The notes under the pieces are model-generated. The model saw only the letters and a program-made list of their open reading frames with translations, had not been told where the DNA came from and did not search any database. Positions 10,832-21,643 of a stretch of 64,000 bases of DNA are shown one piece after another. The stretch spans positions 1,658,668,062 through 1,658,732,061 of the forward strand of contig OY728121.1 in NCBI GenBank assembly GCA_963277665.1, written 5' to 3'. The first letter of the stretch is position 1, and the number at the start of each line of letters is the position of its first letter. This DNA comes from Viscum album. Taxonomy: Eukaryota > Streptophyta > Magnoliopsida > Santalales > Viscaceae. The translations under genes and the position numbers were made by a program.

Positions 10832-10861
10832 GTCTCAGTATTGCGTACGGCGCAAGCTATC
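10832..10861. promoter_or_regulatory. GC-rich dyad in E1 U3 (right copy)
   Basis: TTGCG and CGCAA enclose TACGG, matching the dyad at 2106-2135 with one change in the loop. The surrounding GC-rich stretch (CTATCGAGGAAGGCCGCAG) is also shared by both LTRs. Confidence 0.42.
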
Positions 10862-10975
10862 GAGGAAGGCCGCAGTTGTGTGTAAAGAAAGCCAAGCTAG
10901 TGTTGTGTGTAGTGAAAGATTTCTTTGATGATTTATATAAAAAAAATATTTCTCATAAAAGTCTCGGGTGTTACA

Positions 10976-11365
10976 GGGGCCATTTGAGATTTTTGGAAGA
11001 ATCAGACTGATGGATTACCAATTGGCTCTTCCATAATGATATAGTTGGATGCATGACTTTTCCATGTTTCAAAACTCCGATAGTATCACCCAGATCCATC
11101 CCATGTGATAAATTTCAAGGATTTTGAGCTTGATGCTGATGTGTCCTTGGAGGAGGACCTGGTTCCTATTGTGGATAATAGTGAGAAAGTTTTGTGGGGT
11201 AAGGTTGGGCCACTGGTTCATGTTGGATGGAAGCATGGAAACAATCAATAGGAAACATAGGATTGGGAATCAAATATGTGGGTCATGTGGCCCAATCTAT
11301 TTCCTTTTGAAATATATGATTCTTAGGAAGAGAGGCTCAGGGATGAGACGTTATAAGGTGGGGAG
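10976..11365 (+). pseudogene. E5 chromovirus pol C-terminus (broken)
   Basis: This is the right-hand remainder of a plus-strand chromovirus polyprotein. Translating across frames gives a decayed GPFEI-like start, then FHVSKLR*YHPDPSHV, DADVSLEEDLVPIVDNSEKV, and a chromodomain-like ETWDWESNMWVMWPNLF before GGEDV and the LTR. These match the integrase tail and chromodomain region of E1. The left part has been displaced beyond the window by the E1 insertion. Several stops and at least one frameshift show it is dead. Confidence 0.7.
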
Positions 11366-11367
11366 GA
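11356..11367 (+). other. E5 polypurine tract
   Basis: AAGGTGGGGAGGA lies directly before TGTAAGTTCCC, the presumed LTR start, and follows the pol C-terminus closely, as expected for a chromovirus. Confidence 0.6.
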
Positions 11368-13560
11368 TGTAAGTTCCCATATTTCTCTGTCTGGTAATTT
11401 TTATTTACATTTCATTTTAGGACCTTTCATTTTGAAAATTATGTACTTTCCAATGTCCTTAGGGAGGCTCAGGGGTGTTCTAGGGGTTCTAGAAAAAAGG
11501 GGGAAATGGGATTTTCAGCTAGCCATATGGTATGTGCAAGGTTAGTACTAACCATGTGGGAATCCCAAGTAAACCATTCAATTAGAAGGTTTTAGCATAG
11601 TAGCCTCTGCACGGTTTGTGAATGGTATGGGAAACCATGCGGTGAACCGTGTGAAAGGTCTCTTTTGGGACAGAAGCATCTGATTGGTTTGTGCATGGTT
11701 TGGAAAACAATGAGGGAAAACAATGTGGCCTAGAAAACAATAAAGAATTACATTTTTAGCACTTTGGGATCTTATATACTAATTAGGATTTTCCTCCACC
11801 TCATCCTTGGTAGCCCTAAGAACGAACCAAGGGGATCAATAGCTCCCAAGAATCAATATCTATCAATTCTTGGTTGATTGGAGTGCTGTCAGTTGCAGAT
11901 TGAAGATCCCGGTAAGGCTAATCTCCCTCTTTATTTTCTTTTTTAGTTTAGGGTTTTTAATTCTCTTACCTTTCCATCATAAGCTCTCAAAATTATGTTT
12001 TTCAAAGAGATCTAGGTTGAGGTTTCAAATGGGTTTTGGATTGGGATCTAAGGTTTCGATTGGGAGTGTGTGCACCATTGGATTCATGGTAGGTGGTCTA
12101 TATGTCATATCCCTAGGGTTTTCTATGGATTTGTTCATGTAGGGTTTTTTTCCCTCTTTTGAAGTGATCATGGTGCATTAGTCATGATGTGATGTAGTGG
12201 TTTTAAAAAGGTTAATTAAAACCCTCTTGATCCCGATATGATGCAAGGAGGATGAATTGACCAAATTAGGGCAACCCGAGGTGTGTAGCGATATTCCCCG
12301 AACATAGTGTTAACTATGTTAGTGTGGGTAGTTGTGTAAGAAGGTAGATCCATTTATGATTATGTTAATATACTTAAAAGAAATGAAATTAGTGTCTAGT
12401 AATACACCAAGGTTGGGTAATTGCCCAAGAGGTTGTTTGGTTGGCGTGAAAAAGGGTTAAATGGATAAATTGAAAAATTCTAGGTACTTAGAATCATACA
12501 TGAATATTCTTAGTGTGATTGGAAAATAAACAAGGAATGGGGATAAAGAGGATGAGTAATATGAACAATATAGGTGTTAATGGATTGAGGAAAAATGTAG
12601 CATCCCATTTATTGAGATTATTTTGGTGATTACAAAAGATGTTTGCAATGTTGTTATCATATGGTGTTTCGTAGTGAATGATCAATAAGTGTGTGCACAT
12701 GGCTTGGTAGACTGGGGTATTGACATGAGGCTCTATGTCCACGGGTTGAGTAGGAACAAGGTTCTAGATCCTCCCCTAAATGCATGGTTTATGGAAGGGG
12801 ATGAAGTTCTATTCCCCTAATAGTTACATTCCACACGGACTGAGGCTTTGAGGTTAGGATATTGGGAATTGTTGTCAAATCATGATTAGTGAGATAAGAC
12901 TTGTTATATTTCACATGTTGAGAACACTAATCATGCCTAATGCATTGAATAAATAAAAAGGGTGAAATGATTAATATAATTTATTAGTAAGAAACATGGG
13001 CTAATTGGTCTGTTAACTTAAAGGAACAAAAATAAATTTAGCCTATTTAACAGTTTTCCTTCACATGCCTCTATAAATAATTTTCATGAAATATCAACCA
13101 TGATGGATATTTTTTAGATGCCATTGGTGAGATCCTACGGAGATATACTCACACCCTTCTCAGGCTGCCGTTTGGTAACTGAGCGATTTCACGCTTGCAG
13201 GTCATGACAAGGGCAGTGGCCATATGCTAAGGAGATGAGTTGTAAATGGGACATTATTGGGTGAGGTTCATGAAATGGATTCCAGACCATTTAAGGGTTT
13301 CTAATGATTTATTTCTATAGGGTTTTTTCACTTGACACCCTAGTAAGGCATGACAAATTTATTGCTTCTTCTTATTGTTCAGAGCTTTGGGATATGCTCA
13401 CTAATCCATGTTATGGTGTATTCTATTTTGTTTCCAATATTTCAATTATTATCTATTATGGATTACTCTGGAATTGAGGGTATAGTCCCCCTATATTTCC
13501 AATTATACCCTCGCTGCTAGTCGGTAACCACTAGCATATGAGGGGGTATGCTTGATGTCA
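11368..13560 (+). repeat. E5 putative 3' LTR
   Basis: The stretch starts TGTAAGTTCCC after a polypurine tract and pol end, so it should be the 3' LTR. The right end is uncertain: TGATGTCA at 13553-13560 gives a TG...CA end, but the boundary could lie up to about 13610. It contains a TATATA at 11773-11778 and good splice signals. No coding potential is seen. The other LTR is not in the window, so the call rests on context. Confidence 0.55.
11912..13200 (+). other. Candidate leader intron in E5 LTR
   Basis: GATCCCG followed by GTAAGGCTAATC is a consensus donor about 135 bases after a TATATA box. GGTAACTGAGCGATTTCACG and then CTTGCAG form an acceptor at 13200 with the ACTGAG and TTCAC boxes seen in other families here. 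An alternative acceptor, CCCTTCTCAG, lies at 13162. Splicing has not been shown. Confidence 0.42.
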
Positions 13561-13619
13561 TGTAACTACACGGCTCGAGGAACCGTTTTTGTTTCTCCCG
13601 GGTCAGAGACGTTTCAGAT

Positions 13620-14827
13620 GAAATTTTCAACTTTACCGCATTCATTTTACCGTATTTAATATTTATATGATTTTTATAACTTTTATTAAATTATTATTTA
13701 TTTTAAAATATAATTAGTGTCAATTTTTATAATATTCATTACATGACATTTTGAAAATAACAACGAAACTTGATAACTTCAAGAAAAACATTTAATAAAT
13801 CAATAAAATGCCCAGGTAATTTATAAAATTCAATTATGGAATTAATTATATATAATTATGATTATTTTAATATTTTTAATAACATTTATTCGATATTTCC
13901 ATTAATTAAACAAATATTGCATCATCGTTGTGAAAAAAATAAATTTTATAATATGTTACCAAAAAATGAAAAATAAATTATCATGATGAATTTTAACTTT
14001 TTATCATTAAAAATAATATTTATAATTGATTTTATATTCCAAATAACCAAAAATAAAATATTTAACACTAATTAAAAACACAAGTACGAGATATTTTACT
14101 TTCCTTAGAATAAAATACTATAAATGGATAAAAAAATCAAAGTGGCTCCAAGATTCCAAAAAATCATCTAAAAGATGCATTTTGGTAGAAAACAAGTCAT
14201 CCAAAAAATTCATAAATTTTTTATTGTAATTTTCTAATACTAGTAATATTATTTTTACACATAATTACCATATTTATCCTTAACTGTAGAAGTTGAAAAA
14301 AATACTAATTTCCTAATTCTTATTGAATAAAAATAAAGGGAACTATTTTATAAATTTGTACCATATGATTACAAATATGGAATCATTTTTTTAAAATTCA
14401 ATTCACATTAGTGGCTAAAAATAATTTAAATTAATCCCATTGTCGGAATGAGAAAATCAGTTTTTAATGAAAATGTGTTCATAAAATTGAAATGTTTTTA
14501 AATCCAAATTCAATGTTGAATTGATTCAAATGAATTAAAATATATTAAATTATAATAAAGTTATATAATTATGCATTAAAACAATAAAAAAACATAACGC
14601 TAATTTTTTTAGATGAATTTTTTTTATTTAAAATTAAATATTTATTCACTATTCATCAAAACATGAATCATGTTAGAAAAATACAATAAATTAAAAAAAT
14701 ACAATTTTATATTCCGAATTAAAATATGGAGTTTATATTTTAATATATAAAATATAAATGTGTCAAAAAAACATTTAAAATAATCTCGGCATCAAAAGGA
14801 GACAAAACAACATTTAGAAATACTGTA
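13620..14827 (-). repeat. E6 LTR fragment related to the E1 LTR
   Basis: This AT-rich stretch can be followed against the E1 left LTR from about 770 to 1960. Shared runs include ATTAGTGTCAATTTTTATAA versus ATAGTGTCAATTTTGACAC, then TATTTTAATATTTTTAA, and finally GACAAAACAACATTTAGAAA versus the CAGCAAAACTGCATTT region. It has the same orientation as E1. It ends abruptly where LINE sequence begins, and its continuation is not recognised after the LINE. Confidence 0.6.
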
Positions 14828-14829
14828 AA

Positions 14830-16735
14830 AGTCAGATCCAAGCACGCTTGGACCACCAAATTAATTAATAAAAAGAAGATTGAATAGACAAGATAGAGGA
14901 AGCGAGAGCGATATTACATGTCATAATAGTCCTAATCACCACACCCATACCTGGTCTTGTTGTCAGCATCAGCCAATTCCCACTCTAACTAAGGCTCATA
15001 TTGTTTGAATAGCATGGTATATAACTTCCTTCAATCTAGTTTCTCCATAGATAACTTCTCTTTAGCCTTCTTAAAATATGACATAGTGGTCACCATCATC
15101 AAAAATGCAGATTAGTCTTTCCATGGATTCCTTATAACTGGGGCATTCATGACACCCTCACTGTCACAGACACCATTATTTTCTCCTCAAACAATGTCAC
15201 TATATGAGGATTTAGTCATATCCATGTCACTTACCTTAGCCTCAACATGGATATCCCCCAACTTAGAGGTGAATGGCTCCCCATTTCTGAGAGTTAGTTC
15301 ATCGTCCCTTTCCTTCCTTTCATCAGAAATGATCCCCTATTTAGCAGAGGAAGAAGGCTCTTTTTCGACATTCTACTACGTAAAAACATTCTTCCTCAAA
15401 CCAGTAGTGGGACTCGGAATCTCAGAAATGATAGCCTCACGAGTAGTAGGGACACTATACGAACTAGGCAAAGTATTATCAATTATAAACTCTTTTCCAT
15501 TCCTGGGAGTGTGTACATCAGCTGACTTCCAAGGAGGGTCACTGTCCCTATTAACATGCTCTTGCGGGGATGGATCCTTCAAATTCAGCTTTCATTGGCA
15601 AATATTGGAGGAGTGTCCTTCCATTCCACACTCCTTACATGTGATGTTTTTGTGACACAGCTCTAAAGAGTGTCCCACAACCATGCATTTAGTGCAAATG
15701 AGAGGTTTTCGTTCATATTCCACATCAATAAAAATTTGATCAGAGGGAATAGAAAGTGTTACCGTGTCAATGAGAGTAGATCTAAGATCGAATTCCATCA
15801 ACATTCTAGTGAGGTGCCCATACCTAACATATGTCGTTTCCTTATCAAGATAGATGGGTGGGTGATCCAATTTCCATTCCAATATCTTGAAAGATCTCTG
15901 GATACCAAAGGACCCAATTAAGCCCATGAAGACGCACCCATACCTGAGAGAATAAATTTCTAGCATTGGAGACATTGAAGTATAGTGACTATTCATGTAG
16001 ATGAATCCACTCCGAATTTAGGAACATGGAACCAAAAACCAAATCCTTAAGCTGCACATCAGCTGATGGAAACAAGCTATAAATGAATCCCCACCCAAGG
16101 GAGACACATTTCTAGTTATTAAATCCCCGCAACATTGAAATTTTATAAAATAAATCATCAAATTTACAGGGAAGTGAACCTTTAGGAAGGATAATACGAG
16201 CAATCAATGAGTTCTCATCCAATGCCAATCCTTCAGTAATCACACCAGGGTTGGCCTGAATAGGTACCAAAGATCCCTTTCGATGAATCTTCCTAGAATG
16301 ATCATTCCTTTTCAGATTTAGTGTGGAGTCCTTCATTACATACTTATAGGAGCATTGACCACGCACAATGGGCATTCTCATAGAAACCTTCGTGACATCC
16401 TCAACCGTGTGAGAGACATCCCCAGCCGCATCCCTAACCGCATGAGACTGAGTAGCTGAGGCCACCATTTTGTTAGCCAGTAGCCCAGCTGCCTTCATCC
16501 CACCATCCTAAAATCACCAGAATACTACCTCACTGGAATAGAGCGAATCACACCGACTGGCTATGCGCGTACACCAGGTGGAACCGCCGACTTTCGCAAA
16601 TCTGAAATCGATTCGGAAGCAGAAAGGCCCGAAACTGCATGCTTCTCAGTGATCTGTTGCATATCGAGTTTCTTGGAACCAAGAATATTTGGGAGGACTA
16701 TCTTCAATCCAAAACCCTATATTCCACCTTTAGAA
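14830..16735 (-). mobile_element. LINE fragment 1 (ORF1 part only)
   Basis: This is a minus-strand non-LTR retrotransposon fragment with a 5' leader-like stretch above 16500 and ORF1 below. No ORF2 (endonuclease/RT) follows at the 3' side, and no poly(A) or poly(T) tract marks the end. It is therefore an internal fragment rather than a normal 5'-truncated copy. It interrupts the E6 LTR fragment. Confidence 0.7.
15100..16498 (-). pseudogene. LINE ORF1: DUF4283-like region and twin CCHC knuckles
   Basis: ORF1 of plant L1-type LINEs encodes a nucleic-acid-binding chaperone. From the 5' side one reads an Ala/Val/Thr-rich N-terminus (MKAAGLLANKMV), a DUF4283-like region (PCKFDDLFYKISMLRG, then QVWVRLHGLN in another frame), THLDKETTYVRYGHLTRMLM, VEYERKPLICTKC, and two CX2CX4HX4C zinc knuckles: CTKCMVVGHSLELC and CKECGMEGHSSNIC. 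A stop follows FNN and a frameshift lies near 15920-15990. Downstream, a polar Ser/Pro/Glu-rich tail is broken by further stops. The DUF4283 and knuckle assignment is from motif recognition. Confidence 0.82.
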
Positions 16736-17924
16736 TACATAGCTTTTTATGTTTAAAATTATTTTTATTCTTATCATAAGAATATAAAACATAATGGAAA
16801 TTTTAAAATATTTCATTGAATATATAAAAAACTTATTTCATTTACATATTTCACTAATATTGATTAATTATATTTATTATGACTAAATACCATTATATGA
16901 AAAATATTTTTAAAAAAAAATCCATTATATTCAATTTTTTTTATTTTCATTTATAACTAAATCATTTTATAATAACATGTAAACTATATATTCATAATTT
17001 ATTTAACCATATCCACAATCTCTTAGTTAAGGGGTATTGTTAAAATAATAATATTCATTACTATATCATTGTTCATTTATTTTCTCGACTGAATGCGATA
17101 GATAAAATTGAAGAAATTGAATTTACTTAAGAAAAGGCAAACCAAAATATCATATGGTGTAAAAATATATATAGTGATTGATAAGATATTCCCCTGATAA
17201 TAAAATTATTTAATAATTAAAATAAGTGATTCCAAGACAAAAAATATATTTTTAATTATAATAATAGAATTTAATTAATTAAAATGATTTTCCAAACCTA
17301 TGAATTACATTCAGTGATATAGAATGGTAAATAATATTTTACAAACAATATTTTGTGGATATATTATATTCCAAGAAATAAATTAACATGAAATAAAATT
17401 CATCATTTCTAAACCATTAAATATCAAAAATAAAATATAAATACTTGACACCAAGAGATAAACCCATGGATAATCCATTGGTTTTTAATTTTCTTCACCC
17501 CATATTCCCAAGGAATATTTTTAGGTATTAATTAAAACCTTCATTTTATAAAAAAAAATATTCTCTTCTTAATATCTACTTTCAAGACATTGACTGTGAA
17601 TAACCACTCATTTTTATTCTCATGAGCCTCTCAATGGGGTTAACTTGGTTGTATGTATCTCTTATCAATATGTATGAAGTTATATTTTTGGGTATGGGTT
17701 TCACCATTATCTTATTTTCTTTACAATAACATACAATTTTGAATAATATCATTTATGATGATTTTTTATATTCTGAAATCCTTTTAATTCCATGGTATTA
17801 TAACGATTTTATTATATTTTTAATGATAAGTTACTTATTACCTCCCATTTTAATGACTCAACTTTTCCAAAATTTGTTTTTATAATTTTTTCGAAAAACT
17901 GCGAGACATGGTTCTTGGATAGTA
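16736..17924. other. AT-rich spacer, nothing recognised
   Basis: About 1.2 kb of very AT-rich sequence between the LINE fragment and the E2 LTR. I see no coding motif, no convincing alignment with the LTRs in the window and no tandem repeat. It could be the rest of an old LTR or solo repeat that has drifted too far. Confidence 0.5.
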
Positions 17925-19689
17925 TGTGCTTCCGATGCCTGGTGTGCCCAGAACAGTTCATTGAAAATGTTATGCTTTTAATAGTAGGAGTGAAAATTTG
18001 TAGGAAAAAACTATAATAAATCATAAATTGCTTCCTGAATCAGAAATCAGAAGGTATCATTGTATTTATAGCATTGACATTAGCTTACGTGAGACCTAAC
18101 ATTGGATGGCACGAGCTGACTATGAATGATCGTTTTTTTGACGTAACATTAAATAAAATAATAAAAAATATATATTTTTTTTTCAAATTTAAATAACTCA
18201 AGAATAGAGACTCTTATTAGAAATCCAAGACCCCCTTCAAGATCGTAATGTGGTGTTTTCTCTAGGCATGACCGAATTTTTTTGATAAAGGGTATTTTGT
18301 GGAAAACCCCAAAAGGACCTAATCGTCATTAAAAATTTTAAAGATAAATTAGTTTGTTTACTCAGTGACAGTTTCCTTTAAAAACCCATATTCAAAAATC
18401 CGAGGGTCAACTACATAACCCTAGGAACACCAGATAATCCCTAGGGAGATCTTTGAGAAAGAATCATCTTGAGCGAATGACGATGGATCGAAGATCGGAT
18501 CATAGATCATCGTGCCATGGAGTTGGAAGACCTCATAACAAAAAATATTGAAACAAATCCTCCTCAAAACATGATCCAAACTCAAGGTAGGATGTTTGAT
18601 TTTTTAGTGATTTTTCTCATTCTTGATATCTATTTTTAACGCGGACTAATCCACGAACATATTTTCCCGTGGATCGATCATATGTTGTGGGATGGATATT
18701 TTTTTCGGTTTAGTGGGATTCAACATGATCTTTCTTAAACCAATTTCCATGGATCTTAATCATTGACCATGAACTATTAGACAACATTGTTAATCCTTTT
18801 ATATGTGAATTTATCCCATTATTCGACATGTTCTTTTCCATTGGAACCCCTCAGGTTACCGACTCAATGTTCCAAGGTGGTTCTGAGCACAATCAGACCC
18901 CCATAGTGAGAGAAAGCCATATCAAATCCCAATGTCGCGATGATCGTGACTCAATGATCACTTATGTGGATCTTTTTTAAAATACATAGCACATGAGAAA
19001 TAGGGGGGATCATTGAGCCAAGGTCACTGGTGGTTTGCTGGAAGAGAATGAATAAAGCCCAACATTGCCATGTAGGAGACTAATCGAAATAGGTGGGCGC
19101 TACGTTGATGAGGTACACGGAAGGTGGAGGCTGCGTACATTGTTGGATTGACATGTGGATCTTGTGGTGGCCGCTAGGCCTTGGGGAATATGGAGTTTGT
19201 GGGCCTAAAATGTGAAAAACGACACGACTTCTCATTGACCAGAGGCACATGGTCAGGGAAGAACACATTCAACACACTAAGGCAACACGCAACGATCGCT
19301 AGTCCAGAAGAGGAAAGCCACTCCAGCGGCCTAGAAGGCAAGACCTAATGACCCTATGGGCTGATCCTAGCATGTTGGGTTAGACCTGAGTTGTAAATTT
19401 CTATAAAATCAGCTGTTACATTCCAACAATGTGTCTCTTTGAGGATTTGTTTGTGGCGTTGGAACCCTTGCAATGCAGTGGTTCCTTGAGATACTCTAAG
19501 TGAGTCTTTATATAATTTCACATACAAACTAATGTATTGATTAGTATTTTCTCTTAGAACAATCATTATATGAGTATAATCATGTGGTTGGTTTAGAAAT
19601 CGAGATAACATGACATAGAGGTTATGCGATATGGAGACTATGTGACATCGTAACTAAATGACTTGGGGGTTGCATGAATCATCAACAAT

Positions 19690-19846
19690 ATGTGTGTAAA
19701 TTAATCTCCATGTGTTATCGAAACTATATGTGTTATCAACACTTTGTGTGTAATCTACATTCTGCATGTCATCAACACTTTGCATGTTAGCAACACTCAT
19801 TGTGTTATCGACACTCTGTGTGTCACTAATACTGGATGTTTTGTGG
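19690..19846 (+). repeat. 18-bp tandem repeat (array A) in E2 5' LTR
   Basis: The unit TGTGTTATCAACACTTTG recurs at exactly 18-base spacing about eight times with point changes. The matching array is at 37842-37995 in the 3' LTR, so it predates insertion. Confidence 0.75.
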
Positions 19847-19904
19847 ACTATGTTTTACAATATTAATTTTCATTCTATATACTAATACCTTGTGTGAGAT
19901 GATA

Positions 19905-20105
19905 TTTCTATTTCTTTGTGGAATAAAACATATATTTTTTTGTATAATTTGTGTATTTCTTTGTGGCATTATTTGATTATCCCCATGTGGTATATTTTTT
20001 GTATTTATGATTGGTATACATTGTATATTTCTATGTGGTATGATTATTTTATTTCTATCTCATATAAATCTTATATTTATATGTGGCATGCTTTGTGAAT
20101 TTTTC
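19905..20105 (+). repeat. Degenerate ~21-25-bp tandem repeat (array B) in E2 5' LTR
   Basis: Units resemble TATTTCTATGTGGTATGATT with variable spacing. The counterpart lies at about 38050-38245 in the 3' LTR, between the 18-bp and 13-bp arrays. Confidence 0.6.
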
Positions 20106-20114
20106 CGGGGTATC

Positions 20115-20765
20115 CTTCATGATGTCCCTTAGTGGTGTTCCTTTATGGTGTTCCTTCATGGTGTTCCTTAGTTGTGTTCCACCATGGTGTCCCTATGTAG
20201 TGTTCATTCATGTTTTTCTTTTGTGGTGTTCCTTAGTGGTGTTCTTTTTTGGTGTTCCTTCATGGTGTTCCATAGTGGCGTTTCTTCTTGGTGTTCCTTC
20301 GTTGTGTTCTTTAGTGGTGCTCCTTCCTGGTGTTCTTTAGTGGAATTCCTATATGGAGTTCCGTAGTGGTGTACCTTCTTGGTATTATATTTTGGTGTTC
20401 CTTTATGGTGTTCCTTAGATGTTTTACATTACTGTGTCCCTTATTGATGGTCCTTCATAGTGTTCCATCAAGGTGTTCCATTGTGGAGTTCCTTCATGGT
20501 GTTCCATAGTGGTGTTCCTTCATATTATTCTTTAGTAATGTTCTTTCGTGGTGTTCCTAAGTGGTGTTCTATCACGGTGTTCCATAGTGGTGTTTCTTCG
20601 TGGTCTTCCTTACTATTGTTCCTTCATGTCATGCCTTTGTTGTGTTCATTCATAGTGTAATTTCATGTTATTTCAATTTGGTGTCCAATCATGGTGTTAC
20701 ATAGTGGTGTTACTTAGTGGTGTTCATTCATGGTGTTCCTTTGTGGTGTCCTTTATTGGTCTTCC
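20115..20765 (+). repeat. 13-bp minisatellite (array C) in E2 5' LTR
   Basis: About 50 tandem units of RTGGTGTTCCTTM keep a strict 13-base period, with a weaker 26-base alternation (units ending TTC then TTA). Because 13 is not a multiple of three, the array opens false reading frames rich in Val, Phe, Cys and Ser in all frames. The 3' LTR has the corresponding array at about 38265-38990. Confidence 0.88.
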
Positions 20766-21341
20766 ATACTAGTTTTGAATTTTAATTTCCTATGTACTAT
20801 ATTTCTGTTTTGGTTTGGGTGTGTCCTACTGAGAATTTCATTACTCACACCATCATGTGATTTTACCAAATTTTTTGTGCCTTGTGGATACAATCACAAC
20901 ATTGATGGAGTACAGAGAAGACTAGGACTAGCTGGTTATTAGGGAGACCAGATAGTCGAGGTGTGATCCAGTGACATCAAACATATATATCTATACCTAC
21001 CCTTCATGTAGGGTTTTATGTTGATGATATTCAGGAACATGTCTGTTCAATTTTAATAACTCTTATGTTTAGTGGGGTTGTATTTTATCCATGTTTACTT
21101 CCCAGTTTTATACTCTTATACTATGTTGTCGGTACCTTATTGGAATGAATTACTTTTTACCTAGTGTTTTTAAATTTTAGAATTTTGGTTTGGGAGATGT
21201 GAGTGTGTGTACAAGCACTTAAGAAAAGGCCACCCGTTTAACGAATCTTCCTACTCAGTGCTTGTAAGTATCCCCTGGACTACTGGGTGAAGGCTTCGGG
21301 TAGTCACAACATGGGACCCTCTGGGAAGGGTGACAAAAGAG

Positions 21342-21358
21342 TGGTATTAGAGGTAGGT
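21342..21358 (+). other. E2 primer-binding site
   Basis: TGGTATTAGAGGTAGGT matches the initiator-Met tRNA complement with one T-for-C change in TGGTATCAGAG. It lies six bases after the LTR end, fixing plus-strand orientation. Confidence 0.8.
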
Positions 21359-21643
21359 CGTTTCTACCTATGAAAAAAAATTTATGTGGTTTGTTTGGGG
21401 AAATATTGTTAACTGTATCGAGTTCGGCATTAAGTCTAGGGAACCCCGTGTTGGTGTTGTGATCAACTTATCCGTACACAAGGACTCTAAATTTTTATCT
21501 TTTTACTCAGTACATGAAACACTATTTTCATTTAGAAATAATGGTACATGCATCATATTGGATTTGGGTGTGATCACATATTTTTTTGAGTCATCTCACT
21601 AAGTATAATCTATTGACTCTAGTACATCTTCTTATTACTCACG

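Larger units (their letters stand above)
1..10975 (-). mobile_element. E1: Ty3/gypsy chromovirus, truncated by window edge
   Basis: This is a minus-strand LTR retrotransposon. Two long direct repeats (1-2249 and 6989-10975) flank an interior that reads, on the minus strand, primer-binding site, gag, protease, reverse transcriptase, RNase H, integrase, chromodomain-like tail and polypurine tract. That is the gypsy gene order (integrase after RNase H). The C-terminal [11 protein letters not shown]...YPHLF segment places it among chromoviruses, probably Tekay-like. About 1.7 kb of the left LTR lies outside the window. Each open frame is broken by stops or frameshifts, so it is non-autonomous now. 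It appears to have inserted into another chromovirus (E5), because the right flank immediately resumes pol C-terminal coding sequence. Confidence 0.93.
6989..10975 (-). repeat. E1 5' LTR (complete, ~3.99 kb)
   Basis: The repeat lies between the primer-binding site and the right flank. In plus orientation it starts TATAACAACC (the terminal TG has decayed to TA) and ends CGGGTGTTACA. It holds U3 (about 9180-10975), a TATA box, two CpG-rich dyads downstream of the TATA box, and a candidate leader intron. At about 4 kb it is long for a gypsy LTR. The flank at 10976-10980 is GGGGC; the partner flank lies outside the window. Confidence 0.92.
18587..20880 (+). other. Candidate leader intron in E2 5' LTR (end approximate)
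   Basis: CTCAAG followed by GTAGGATGTTTG is a donor-like site, kept as GAG/GTAGGATG in the 3' LTR. The acceptor is clearest in the 3' LTR (CCCTGCACAG at 39066). In this copy the matching area follows TACTGAGAATTTCATTACTC and seems damaged. The span would include all three tandem arrays. This is an inference from sequence only. Confidence 0.3.
17925..21335 (+). repeat. E2 5' LTR (~3.4 kb)
   Basis: It starts TGTGCTTCCGATGCC (compare TGTGATTCCAAGGG at the 3' copy) and ends GGGAAGGGTGACA, just before the primer-binding site. Landmarks shared with the 3' LTR include the GATC cluster, a CTCAAGGTAGGATG donor-like site, the phrase CTAATGTATTGA, three tandem arrays and a GATAGTCGA segment. The ends are set by alignment of the two copies, so they may be off by a few bases. 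Confidence 0.75.

Noticed and set aside
11870..12142. 90-codon plus-strand frame in the E5 LTR
   Set aside because: It begins just before the donor-like GTAAGG and runs through the candidate intron. The product is a Phe/Leu/Ser-rich chain without a motif, best explained as LTR leader.
15149..15921. Plus-strand open frames, including one of 168 codons
   Set aside because: They lie antisense to the LINE ORF1 segment, which has clear zinc knuckles on the minus strand. The plus-strand products have no recognisable motif.
20083..20660. Overlapping open frames rich in Val, Phe, Cys, Ser and Trp
   Set aside because: They are translations of the 13-base minisatellite in successive frames and reappear at 38227-39073 in the other LTR for the same reason.
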